Positions 8,703 through 16,546 of a stretch of DNA of 64,000 nucleotides are shown here, one piece after another. The DNA is from Bacteroidota bacterium. Lineage in GTDB: Bacteria > Bacteroidota > JABWAT01. Under the pieces are notes generated by a model that was not told where the DNA came from, searched no databases, and saw only the letters and a program-made list of their open reading frames with translations. Where the stretch lies: positions 186,001 through 250,000 of the forward strand of contig JAIUNL010000003.1 of the NCBI GenBank assembly GCA_020161835.1, read 5' to 3'. Within the stretch, counting starts at the first letter, position 1, and the number at the start of each line of letters is the position of its first letter. The position numbers were made by a program, and so were the translations under genes.

Positions 8703-10793
8703 ATGGAAAAAAATCTTCATTTATTTAAAGAACGTGAAATCAGTTGGTTATCGTTTAATGAACGTGTGCTGCAGGAAGCTGATGACGACTCTGTGCCACC
8801 CATTGAACGTCTGAAATTCCTGGGAATTTTCTCTTCAAACCTTGATGAGTTTTTTCGGGTAAGAGTTGCTGTTCTGAAGCGAATGACCCGGATGAGTAAC
8901 CGGTATACCAAAATTGTCGGGAAAAAGCCTGAAGAAGTACTGGGTGAAATCCAGCGGGTTGTGATTGCCCAGAACCGCCGTTTCGAGAAAATTTATGAAG
9001 CTGTTTTAAAGCAACTGGCCAAACACAATATTTATATTATCAATGAAAAACAACTCACCGAAAGTCAGGGTGAAATTGTTAAACGTGTTTTTAAAAAAGA
9101 AGTACAGCCTTCCCTCGTTCCGATTATGGTGGATGGAATCAGAGATTTCCCCTACCTGAAAGATAAGTCTATTTATCTGGCCGTCATCCTTCACCATAAA
9201 AAGTCAAAATCAAAAAACAGTTATGCCCTGATTGAAGTCCCAACCGGACTCAGCCGATTTGTTGTTCTTCCTGAAACAAACGGAAAACAATACATTATTC
9301 TTCTTGATGACGTTATCAGGTATTGCCTGAACGACATCTTTTTTATTTATGATTATGAAGATATTTCTGCCTACACAGTAAAAATGACACGGGATGCTGA
9401 ACTGGATATGGATAATGATGCCGTCGTCAGTTACATTGAAAAACTCAGCAAAAGTGTCAAACAACGGCAAAAAGGTAGTCCGGTCAGGTTTATTTATGAT
9501 GCTGAAATGCCCGATGAATTTCTGAATTACTTTTTTAAACGTCTGCATCTGAGTAAGAAAGATAATGCAATTGCCGGCGGCCGTTATCATAATTTTAAAG
9601 ATTTTATCCGGTTTCCAAAAGTTGGCGGCTCTGAACTTAGATACAGTTCAGTTGAGCCGTTAAGCCATCGTGACCTTCCGCATGGAGTGAGTCTTTTTAC
9701 CCAGATAAAGAAAAAAGATATCCTTTTACATTATCCGTATCAATCATTTGATCACATCCTCGATTTGCTTCGTGAGGCAGCCATTGACCCTGAAGTAAAA
9801 TCAATTAAAATGACACTTTACCGTGTTGCAGGAAAATCAAATGTGGTGAATGCACTCATCAATGCAGTTAAAAATGGAAAATCTGTCACTGTTGTGATGG
9901 AGTTACAGGCCCGTTTTGATGAGGAAGCAAATATTTACTGGTCAAATAAACTGGTAGAAGAAGGTGCCAGAGTTATCCACGGGTTTCGAAGTACTGAAGC
10001 AGATCCAAGAGAAAATCAGTATAAAGTCCATTCCAAATTGTGTCTGATTACCCGCAAAGAAGGTCGGAAAATTGTGCGGTATGCCAATCTTTCGACAGGA
10101 AATTTTAACGAGGATACCGCAACCCTTTATTGTGATGACAGTTTGCTGACAGCAAATGAAGAAATTACTGATGAAGTATCCAAAATATTTGATTCATTTG
10201 AAGATCATGTTAAACTTTCAAAAACCCGTTACAAACATTTGCTGGTTTCGCCCTACAACATGCGTTCCCGTCTGGAAAAGCTTATCTGGACTGAAATTGA
10301 AAACCATCTTGAAGGTAAACCAGCCTGGATCATCCTGAAAGTAAATAATCTTGTTGATAAAGACATGGTTGCACTTCTTAATGAAGCCGTCAGGGTTGGC
10401 GTGTCTACCCGGTTGATTATCAGGGGAACCTGTTCGCTTGTGCCGTCAAGTCATCATGAAAACGGACATTTCCAGGCTATTTCCATTGTTGACAAATATC
10501 TTGAGCACAGCCGTGTCTATGCATTCTGTAACAACCTTGATCCGAAGTTTTACATTACTTCTGCAGATATGATGACACGGAATCTGGATCAACGTATTGA
10601 AGTTGCCTGCCCCATTTATGACAAGGATCTCCAGAAAGAACTGAAGCAAATGCTTGATATTCAGCTTCATGATAACGTTAAAGCCCGTCTACTCGACCGG
10701 GATCAGTCAAACCGGTACCGGAAAGCTGCGGCCGGAGCCCAGCCAATCAGGTCGCAGGAGGCTATCCACACTTACCTCACGAGTCTGAAATGA
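8703..10793 (+). CDS. ppk: Polyphosphate kinase 1
   Basis: PPK1 reversibly polymerises the gamma-phosphate of ATP into inorganic polyphosphate through a phosphohistidine intermediate. The protein of ~696 residues shows the N-terminal helical domain ('REISWLSFNERVLQEA'), the head domain and two phospholipase-D-like catalytic domains. The autophosphorylated His is H443 in 'YKVHSKLCLIT', and the second conserved His is ~H602 in 'KYLEHSRVY'. 'MELQARFDEEANI' and 'GTCSLVP' are family signatures. ATG 8703 is preferred over the in-frame TTG at 8691 because PPK1 proteins typically begin close to this point, but neither has a strong Shine-Dalgarno. Only 7 bp separate it from ppx, so the pair is an operon. 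The gene looks complete and active. Confidence 0.96.
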   Translation: MEKNLHLFKEREISWLSFNERVLQEADDDSVPPIERLKFLGIFSSNLDEFFRVRVAVLKRMTRMSNRYTKIVGKKPEEVLGEIQRVVIAQNRRFEKIYEAVLKQLAKHNIYIINEKQLTESQGEIVKRVFKKEVQPSLVPIMVDGIRDFPYLKDKSIYLAVILHHKKSKSKNSYALIEVPTGLSRFVVLPETNGKQYIILLDDVIRYCLNDIFFIYDYEDISAYTVKMTRDAELDMDNDAVVSYIEKLSKSVKQRQKGSPVRFIYDAEMPDEFLNYFFKRLHLSKKDNAIAGGRYHNFKDFIRFPKVGGSELRYSSVEPLSHRDLPHGVSLFTQIKKKDILLHYPYQSFDHILDLLREAAIDPEVKSIKMTLYRVAGKSNVVNALINAVKNGKSVTVVMELQARFDEEANIYWSNKLVEEGARVIHGFRSTEADPRENQYKVHSKLCLITRKEGRKIVRYANLSTGNFNEDTATLYCDDSLLTANEEITDEVSKIFDSFEDHVKLSKTRYKHLLVSPYNMRSRLEKLIWTEIENHLEGKPAWIILKVNNLVDKDMVALLNEAVRVGVSTRLIIRGTCSLVPSSHHENGHFQAISIVDKYLEHSRVYAFCNNLDPKFYITSADMMTRNLDQRIEVACPIYDKDLQKELKQMLDIQLHDNVKARLLDRDQSNRYRKAAAGAQPIRSQEAIHTYLTSLK

Positions 10794-10800
10794 AAAGTTA

Positions 10801-11763
10801 ATGAGTATTTTAAATCCGTTTGAACATATTTTTTCTGAAGTTTCATCCTCAGTCAATGTAGAACCCGGACTCAGGTTTGCTTCAATTGATATCGGCTCAA
10901 ATGCCGTGAGGTTATTGTTCGCCCTGGTTTTTGAAAATGAAAAAGGTCAGGTTGACGTCCATAAAATCAACCTGATCAGAATGCCCATTAGGTTGGGTGA
11001 TGACTCATTCGTTGATGGCAAAATTTCTGATGAGAAAAAGCAAACGCTCATCAAGACGATGAAAGCTTATAAAGAACTGACTGAAGTTTACAATCCGCTC
11101 GGATTTATGGCGTGCGCAACCTCCGCCATGCGTGAAGCCTCGAATGCTCCCGAAATCGTAAAAGAAATCTGGGATAAAACCGGAATCAAAATTGAAGTTA
11201 TTGAAGGGAAGCTGGAAGCAGAATACATTTTTTCAAATCATGTCGCAGAGAAATTACCTGAAGACAGAGCCTATCTCTACATTGATGTGGGCGGTGGTTC
11301 AACTGAACTTTCTGTTTTTGCAAATCAGGAAAGATACAAATCAGCTTCATTCAATATTGGTCCGGTTCGGATTTTAGATGGCCGACCGGTAGATAAAGAA
11401 TGGGACCGGATGCAAAAATGGGTTGAAGCTCATACCCGGCTTTTCTCGAAATTATCGGCAATTGGTTCCGGTGGAAACATCAATAAAATTTACAAGATGG
11501 CAGAACCGAAGCCTGGTAAGCAATTGACTGCTAAGAAGATGAAGGAAGTAGTTAAAACACTTGAGGCTCACACAGTTCATGACCGTGTTCGTGTTCTTGG
11601 TTTAAAACCAGATCGGGCTGATGTGATATTGCCTGCTTCTGAGATTTATTTATCAATTATGAAGTGGGCTGATATTAAAGAAATTCACGTTCCCCAGATC
11701 GGACTGGCAGACGGCATCATTCATATTTTATATGATAAGTGGAAAGCGGAAAACGGGGAATAA
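10801..11763 (+). CDS. ppx: Exopolyphosphatase, Ppx/GppA family
   Basis: A 320-residue ASKHA-fold phosphatase that removes terminal phosphates from polyphosphate and/or hydrolyses pppGpp. ATP-fold motifs are clear: phosphate-1 loop 'ASIDIGSNAVRLL' near residue 27, 'ATSAMREASN', and phosphate-2 loop 'YIDVGGGSTELSVF' near 160; 'AIGSGGNINKI' follows. It lacks the C-terminal HD-like extension of E. coli Ppx and so matches the short Ppx2-type enzymes. It is transcribed with ppk (7-bp gap), giving a make/degrade pair. Specificity for polyphosphate over pppGpp is inferred from that pairing. Confidence 0.93.
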   Translation: MSILNPFEHIFSEVSSSVNVEPGLRFASIDIGSNAVRLLFALVFENEKGQVDVHKINLIRMPIRLGDDSFVDGKISDEKKQTLIKTMKAYKELTEVYNPLGFMACATSAMREASNAPEIVKEIWDKTGIKIEVIEGKLEAEYIFSNHVAEKLPEDRAYLYIDVGGGSTELSVFANQERYKSASFNIGPVRILDGRPVDKEWDRMQKWVEAHTRLFSKLSAIGSGGNINKIYKMAEPKPGKQLTAKKMKEVVKTLEAHTVHDRVRVLGLKPDRADVILPASEIYLSIMKWADIKEIHVPQIGLADGIIHILYDKWKAENGE

Positions 11764-11858
11764 ATTCAGGAAGAAAGCTATTGGCTTTTAGCTTTTAGGT
11801 AATTTCAATTAAAATTATTGAATTGGGGAACGTACAATATAACTGTCTCAAATTTTGG

Positions 11859-11951
11859 CTACAGGTTTAGTACTGCAATATTTCCCAATAAAAAGACTAC
11901 CAGAAAAATAACAACCGTAAATAGTTTAAAAAATCCGCTTACAACTTTCAT
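11859..11951 (-). CDS. Candidate 30-residue single-span membrane peptide
   Basis: In the 353-bp gap between ppx and the nuclease gene, an ATG at 11951 behind GAGGGA opens a 30-codon frame. It has a basic start (MKVVSGFFK), then one hydrophobic helix of about 17 residues. The same frame is open for about 25 more codons upstream (KGLSGANFKSGTGFSIEKGK), back to a stop near 12035. That stretch is protein-like but has no start codon, so this could be the remnant of a larger gene. No family was recognised. The rest of the gap holds only a weak AAAGCTA/TAGCTTT hairpin at 11774-11795. Confidence 0.25.
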   Translation of the reverse strand: MKVVSGFFKLFTVVIFLVVFLLGNIAVLNL

Positions 11952-12116
11952 AATTCCCTCAAGTTTTCCCTTTTCTATTGAAAATCCCGTGCCGGATTTA
12001 AAATTTGCTCCCGAAAGCCCTTTTTTGTAGTTTCACCCTTTTTGTGTAATCTGGATGTTACAATTCAGATTCACAGTGTCATTCAATGATTACAGAATTA
12101 GAGATAAGGAGCTGAG

Positions 12117-12992
12117 TTGAAACGTTCCCTTCGTCCCCTCATTTTCCTGATCGTTCTTGCCGGATTGTTGTATTCGGTTTGGTTCGTTTTTCGTTCGGGT
12201 GAATCTGGTAAACCGTCAGTAGAATCGGTTGCTTCCGGTCAATCAGGAACTGTCAATCTGATCAGCTGGAATTTGTTCAATTTTGGGAAATCTAAATCGC
12301 CTGAAGATATTGCCTTTATCGCTGAAACTTTACGTGATGCTGATGTGGTGGCTGTTCAGGAAGTCTCGACCGGACTTGCTGGGGCAAAAGCGGTGGCAGC
12401 ACTTTCTGATGAACTCAACCGGAAAGGAGCCAAATGGGATTATGTGGTTTCTGATGCTACTACCGGCGAGGGTACAGAACGATATGCCTTTCTGTGGAAG
12501 ACACACCGGCTAAAACTGAAAGGTAAACCGTTTCTGATTCCTGAACTGGCCTCAAAAATTGACCGTGAACCCTTTCTTGCCCGGTTTGAATCAAACGGAA
12601 AAACCTTTTCAGTGGTTAGTTTTCACGCCATCCCGACTTCAAAAAAACCTCAGACCGAAACCTCAAAACTTGATGATGTGGTTTCAGCCTACCCGAATGA
12701 CAATCTGATTTTTGTGGGTGATTTTAATCTTTCTGAATCGCATGAAGGTTTTGATGATCTGAAGGAGGCTGGCTTTCAACCGTCCTTCATCAAAACAAAA
12801 ACCAGTCTGAAAATGAAAAAATCAGACGGTGAACATCTTGCCAACGAATATGACAATCTGTTTTTCCATCCACAAAAAATAAAAAAAGCCCGTGCTGGCG
12901 CCATTGATTTCAGCCTGAAATTTAACTCGCTTGACAAAGCCCGTGATATTTCCGATCATTTACCCGTGAAACTTGAATTCATGGTTAATTAA
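12117..12992 (+). CDS. Membrane-anchored endonuclease/exonuclease/phosphatase-family protein
   Basis: A 291-residue protein with an N-terminal hydrophobic anchor or signal (~6-25), then a DNase I-like (EEP) fold facing the periplasm. Motifs: 'LISWNLFNF' (metal-binding Asn), 'VVAVQEV' (catalytic Glu), 'VVSFHAIP', 'LIFVGDFNLS' (Asp/Asn) and C-terminal 'DISDHLPVKLEF' (His). All usual active-site residues are visible, so it should be an active phosphoesterase; the substrate could be nucleic acid, lipid or sugar phosphate. It starts at TTG 12117 with a strong AAGGAG upstream. Its stop TAA shares its last A with the ATG of dctQ, so it is translationally coupled to the TRAP transporter, an unusual partner. 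Confidence 0.85.
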   Translation: MKRSLRPLIFLIVLAGLLYSVWFVFRSGESGKPSVESVASGQSGTVNLISWNLFNFGKSKSPEDIAFIAETLRDADVVAVQEVSTGLAGAKAVAALSDELNRKGAKWDYVVSDATTGEGTERYAFLWKTHRLKLKGKPFLIPELASKIDREPFLARFESNGKTFSVVSFHAIPTSKKPQTETSKLDDVVSAYPNDNLIFVGDFNLSESHEGFDDLKEAGFQPSFIKTKTSLKMKKSDGEHLANEYDNLFFHPQKIKKARAGAIDFSLKFNSLDKARDISDHLPVKLEFMVN

Positions 12993-13525
12993 TGGAAAAA
13001 CTTCTGACCTTTGCTGGATTTCTTGACCGCTTTACCGACCGTATAGGCAGGGGAGTGAGCTGGCTGACGACTGCACTTGTTCTTGTGGTGTGCTTCGACG
13101 TTTTAACCCGATATCTCTTTAACACAACCAGTTCTGGACTGGTTGAACTCGAATGGCACATTTTCGCAGTTCTGTTTCTACTCAGTGCAGGTTACACACT
13201 TAAAAATGATCGCCACGTCAGGGTGGATGTTTTTTACAGTCTGATGAAGCCTAAAACAAAAGCCTGGATAAATCTTTCCGGCATTGTTCTCGCTCTGATC
13301 CCTTTTTCCCTTCTTGTCATCTATTCTTCACTCCCGTTTATTTCTCATTCGTACTCACTTTCCGAAACTTCTTCAGATCCGGGCGGACTTCCCTTCCGCT
13401 GGCTGATCAAATCGATGATTCCGCTGGGTTTTTCGGCTCTGATTCTTCAGGCAGTTTCTGAGGCTATTCATCAGCTGGCGATTATTTTGGGCATCGGCGA
13501 AAAAGAGAGTCACCATGATCATTGA
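12992..13525 (+). CDS. dctQ: TRAP transporter small permease
   Basis: The 177-residue DctQ-type subunit of a tripartite ATP-independent periplasmic transporter, which imports organic acids or similar solutes using a sodium gradient. Four hydrophobic helices are visible (~22-42, 54-72, 92-112, 135-157), with the family loops 'GLVELEWH' and 'KNDRHVRVDVFY'. The C-terminus is His-rich (ESHHDH). It overlaps the large permease gene by 11 bp and is coupled to the preceding nuclease-fold gene. The matching solute-binding protein is probably the DctP encoded on the other strand at 16547-17665. Confidence 0.92.
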   Translation: MEKLLTFAGFLDRFTDRIGRGVSWLTTALVLVVCFDVLTRYLFNTTSSGLVELEWHIFAVLFLLSAGYTLKNDRHVRVDVFYSLMKPKTKAWINLSGIVLALIPFSLLVIYSSLPFISHSYSLSETSSDPGGLPFRWLIKSMIPLGFSALILQAVSEAIHQLAIILGIGEKESHHDH

Positions 13526-14834
13526 ATTGAATCCGATGATTTTATTTGTGGTTCTCTTTCTGCTGCTGATGCTGGGATTCCCGGTTGCCTTTACGCTGGG
13601 CGGAATTTCACTCTTTTTCGGATATCTCACTTTCGGGATGGATTTTTTTAATCTGCTTCCGCTGAGAGTCTGGGGTGTGATGAATAATTATGTGATGCTG
13701 GCGGTTCCGCTCTTTGTCTACATGGGAGTCATGCTTGAAAAGTCGGGTCTGGCAGAAGAATTGCTCGAAACGATGGCGTTGATTTTTGGGAAAGTTAAAG
13801 GCGGACTTGCACTTTCTGTGATTATTGTGGGGATGTTAATGGCTGCTTCAACCGGAATTGTGGGGGCAACTGTGGTGACCATGGGACTTTTAAGTTTGCC
13901 AACCATGCTGAAACGGGGTTACAGTCCTGAACTCTCTACCGGGGCAATTGTAGCTTCGGGGACTTTAGGTCAGATCATTCCGCCAAGTATCGTTTTGGTA
14001 TTGCTTGGCAGTGTGATGAATGTGCCGGTCGGCGATTTGTTCGTTGGGGCTATCATTCCCGGATTTTCCCTTTTCTTTTTGTATTTGATTTTTGTTGCAA
14101 TTTTTGCCTGGATTCGTCCGAAATCAGCTCCGCCAATGCCTGCCGAAATGATGGCCAGGTTTACCGGAAAAGCAAAATGGATAAAAATCGGGAAAGCTTT
14201 TGTCCCTCCCTTTTTTCTGATGGTTGCGGTTCTTGGAACGATTTTTACGGGTATTGCCTCACCGACTGAAGCTGCTGCAGTGGGAGCACTTGGTGCCACC
14301 ATCATGACGATTGCACAAAAAAAACTCGATTTACCAACACTTCGGTCAGTAATGAAGGAAACAACCTTGCTCACCAGCATGGTTTTTATTATCCTGATCG
14401 GGGCAACGGCGTTCGGTTTGGTTTTCAGAGGAATGGGTGGCGATCATTATTTAAGTGATCTGATTTTATCGTCGGATATGGAACCTCATCACTTTCTCTG
14501 GATCGTGATGGTCATTGTTTTCATTGCTGGATTTTTCATCGATTTCATCGAAATATGTTTCATTATTGTCCCTGTAGTTGCACCCATTTTTATTCACATG
14601 GGTGTAGATCTGACTTGGCTGGCCATCCTGCTCGCGGTTAATCTTCAAACTTCCTTTCTGACTCCGCCATTCGGGTTCGCCCTGTTTTATCTGAAAGGAG
14701 TGGCACCACCATCAGTGACCACCAACCATATTTACAAAGGAATTATTCCCTTTATTCTGATTCAGCTTTTTGTCCTTTTTCTGGTGATTGAATTTCCGTG
14801 GCTCGCAACCGGACTGATCGATTGGATGAATTAA
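13515..14834 (+). CDS. dctM: TRAP transporter large permease
   Basis: A 439-residue DctM membrane subunit, the transport channel of the TRAP system, with about 12 hydrophobic segments. Family landmarks include 'GFPVAFTLGG' near the start, 'AVPLFVYMGVMLEKSGLAEELL', 'GTLGQIIPPSIVLVLLG' (substrate/Na+ path), 'GIASPTEAAAVGALGA' and 'FLTPPFGFALFYLKGV'. Length is typical. It is the last gene of the nuclease-dctQ-dctM operon; the following 213 bp contain repeat tracts rather than a clear terminator. Confidence 0.95.
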   Translation: MIIELNPMILFVVLFLLLMLGFPVAFTLGGISLFFGYLTFGMDFFNLLPLRVWGVMNNYVMLAVPLFVYMGVMLEKSGLAEELLETMALIFGKVKGGLALSVIIVGMLMAASTGIVGATVVTMGLLSLPTMLKRGYSPELSTGAIVASGTLGQIIPPSIVLVLLGSVMNVPVGDLFVGAIIPGFSLFFLYLIFVAIFAWIRPKSAPPMPAEMMARFTGKAKWIKIGKAFVPPFFLMVAVLGTIFTGIASPTEAAAVGALGATIMTIAQKKLDLPTLRSVMKETTLLTSMVFIILIGATAFGLVFRGMGGDHYLSDLILSSDMEPHHFLWIVMVIVFIAGFFIDFIEICFIIVPVVAPIFIHMGVDLTWLAILLAVNLQTSFLTPPFGFALFYLKGVAPPSVTTNHIYKGIIPFILIQLFVLFLVIEFPWLATGLIDWMN

Positions 14835-14840
14835 TTTACT

Positions 14841-15040
14841 GGTCACGGGTTACCTATTACGGGTTACGGGTTGAATTCAAGAAAAGCTGAAACTGAATTG
14901 TGCTTTTCATAGAATGTAACCCCAAAAAGGCGATTGGGAGTATGCTGTGATTTCTTAGCCTGTGATATGTGACCCGTAACCCGTGATCTGCAATTTTTGA
15001 CCTGCCTTTCCGTAACCCGTAACCTGTAATATGTAACCGG
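14841..15040. repeat. Three heptad-repeat blocks in inverted arrangement
   Basis: The gap between dctM and the GNAT gene carries 7-base-period blocks. Block one, 14841-14873, reads ggtcacg ggttacc tattacg ggttacg ggttg. Blocks two and three, 14962-14990 and 15011-15039, are built from gtaaccc, gtgatct, gtaacct and gtaatat. The words of blocks two and three are reverse complements of those of block one. The last block ends 8 bp before the GNAT start codon. Confidence 0.7.
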
Positions 15041-15047
15041 GAAATTT

Positions 15048-15551
15048 ATGCTGATTCTAAAAACTGAACGACTTGATCTCCGTGAATTCACACCCGATGA
15101 TGCCATTCATCTTTTTAATCTGAATTCCGATCCGGAAGTAGTGAAATATACCGGTGACGGACCCTACTCTTCAATCGAAGAAGCAAGGACTTTTCTGGAA
15201 GGCTATACCTGCTATTTTGATTACGGAATGGGAAGATGGGCTGTTATTCACCGTGAAACCGGGGCATGGCTGGGTTGGTGCGGACTTAAATTCCACCCGG
15301 AAACCGGCGAGGTTGATATTGGCTTCCGGTTTTTCAGGGAACACTGGGGAAAAGGGTATGCAACCGAATCGGCAAAAGCGTGTCTCGACTACGGCTTTGA
15401 AACTTTGGGCCTTTTTCAGATTTCAGGCCGGGCTTTGGTCGACAACCTGGCTTCCATCAAAGTTTTGGTAAAAATTGGTTTGGAACGGAAAACTCAGGTT
15501 CTCGATGATACCGGACTCTGGGAAGTCTGGGAAAAAATAAGAGGATTGTAA
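15048..15551 (+). CDS. GNAT N-acetyltransferase, RimJ/RimL type
   Basis: A 167-residue acetyltransferase that transfers acetyl from acetyl-CoA to an amine. It begins 'LKTERLDLREFTPDDA', the usual RimJ/RimL opening, and has the acetyl-CoA-binding region 'IGFRFFREHWGKGYATESAKACLDYGFE' split by the R/Q-x-x-G-x-G/A-like turn 'HWGKGYA'. 'ISGRALVDNLASIKVLVKIGL' is the conserved C-terminal part. The acceptor (ribosomal protein, antibiotic or small molecule) cannot be told. It appears monocistronic; a heptad-repeat block ends just before the start codon and no Shine-Dalgarno is evident. Confidence 0.9.
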   Translation: MLILKTERLDLREFTPDDAIHLFNLNSDPEVVKYTGDGPYSSIEEARTFLEGYTCYFDYGMGRWAVIHRETGAWLGWCGLKFHPETGEVDIGFRFFREHWGKGYATESAKACLDYGFETLGLFQISGRALVDNLASIKVLVKIGLERKTQVLDDTGLWEVWEKIRGL

Positions 15552-15690
15552 AAACTTTCGGCCATTTCGTCGTTTCTTCGACTGGCCGGTCGGATTCATA
15601 AAATAAACATGCCCAATTCAGGCTGATTTCACGTTTTTTCTCTGGCACACCAATTGAAATACTGTTGTGCAACCAAAAAACGGAGATTTT

Positions 15691-16344
15691 ATGAAAACGA
15701 TCAGCCTCATTACTTCAGCCTTTCTGCTCATCACTTCACAAGCCTGTGAATCATCAACTTCACCTGAACTTTCGGGTGAACCCGGTCTCAATCTGATTTC
15801 CCTGCCGCCCAGTGGAGAACTTGTCGTTTCTGACAGTTCTTCTTTAATTTTCATGCGGGAAGAAGAAAAACTTGCCAGAGACGTTTACCAGTTCTTTTTT
15901 GAGAAATATGGACTTTCAGTCTTTGACAATATTTCAAATTCTGAACAACGGCACATGGATGCTATCAAAGTTTTACTTGACCGGTATCAGTTAACCGATC
16001 CTGTTACTGATAATTCTCCAGGCGTTTTTAAGGATACTTTATTGGCATCTTTGTACAATTCACTAACTCAAAAAGGTTCTGGATCTGCTGTGGAAGCAGC
16101 CAAAGTTGGAATGCTTATTGAAGAAATCGACATCCGGGATCTGGAAGAACGGTTCAGCGCAACCGTTTCTGAAGATGTTCTCTGGGTTGTTGGAAATCTG
16201 AGCCGCGGATCACGGAATCATCTGAGAGGATTTAACGGGTATTTGGTCAGTCAGTCTGTTGTGTATACTCCGGCTATTTTAACGCAGGATGTTTACAACG
16301 CAATTGTTTCCTCACCCGTTGAAAGAGGCGGCAGAAAAAGGTAA
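15691..16344 (+). CDS. DUF2202 ferritin-like lipoprotein
   Basis: A 217-residue exported protein. ATG 15691 follows CGGAGA and opens a lipoprotein-type signal ending at a Cys near residue 19 (SQAC). The mature part is the DUF2202 domain, an all-helical ferritin-like fold: 'REEEKLARDVYQFFFEKYG', 'SEQRHMDAIKVLL', 'EAAKVGMLIEEIDIRDLEE' and 'SRGSRNHLRGFNGYL'. The paired E-x-x-H-type motifs suggest a di-iron or other metal site. The biochemical role of the family is not established, so no function is claimed. An upstream in-frame GTG at 15667 lacks a ribosome site. It is monocistronic, followed by palindromic repeats. Confidence 0.85.
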   Translation: MKTISLITSAFLLITSQACESSTSPELSGEPGLNLISLPPSGELVVSDSSSLIFMREEEKLARDVYQFFFEKYGLSVFDNISNSEQRHMDAIKVLLDRYQLTDPVTDNSPGVFKDTLLASLYNSLTQKGSGSAVEAAKVGMLIEEIDIRDLEERFSATVSEDVLWVVGNLSRGSRNHLRGFNGYLVSQSVVYTPAILTQDVYNAIVSSPVERGGRKR

Positions 16345-16396
16345 ATGATTCACTCAATGTGAAAATAAAAAATTGGTGTCAAAAGGAGAAAATACT

Positions 16397-16483
16397 GGAT
16401 CCCCGCCTTCGCGGGGATGACAACTCTTCTGATAAAATTAAAATATCGAATTGTCATTCCCGTCCCGCTTGCGGGAGGAATCC
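16397..16483. repeat. Inverted pair of REP-like palindromes
   Basis: Two related palindromes point in opposite directions. The first, at 16397-16423, is GGATCCCCGC-cttc-GCGGGGATGACAA; the second, at 16452-16484, is TGTCATTCCCGtCCCGC-ttGCGGGaGGAATCCA. The unit GGATtCCCGC...GCGGGaATGACA is a very widespread intergenic palindrome type in bacteria. Here a 28-bp AT-rich spacer separates head-to-head copies between the DUF2202 gene and the dctP terminator. Confidence 0.7.
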
Positions 16484-16494
16484 ATGAAGTTTAT

Positions 16495-16525
16495 AAAAAA
16501 AGGCGACTTACTGGTCGCCTTTTTT
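16495..16525. terminator. Bidirectional Rho-independent terminator
   Basis: A 7-bp GC-rich stem AGGCGAC / GTCGCCT (16501-16507 and 16514-16520) with loop ttactg is flanked by runs of A on the left and T on the right, extending the pairing. It serves the convergent DUF2202 (plus) and dctP (minus) genes. Confidence 0.85.
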
Positions 16526-16546
16526 ATTGAGCAAAATTCAAGTTTA

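Noticed and set aside
7026..8720. 564-codon minus-strand ORF opposite the SixA-like gene
   Set aside because: It is the antisense reading of the KRGRKP repeat, rich in Gly/Phe/Thr with no motif; the plus strand has the SixA motifs and ribosome site.
11818..12030. 70-codon plus-strand ORF after ppx
   Set aside because: It is antisense in register to the more protein-like minus-strand frame and has a TTG start without a ribosome site.
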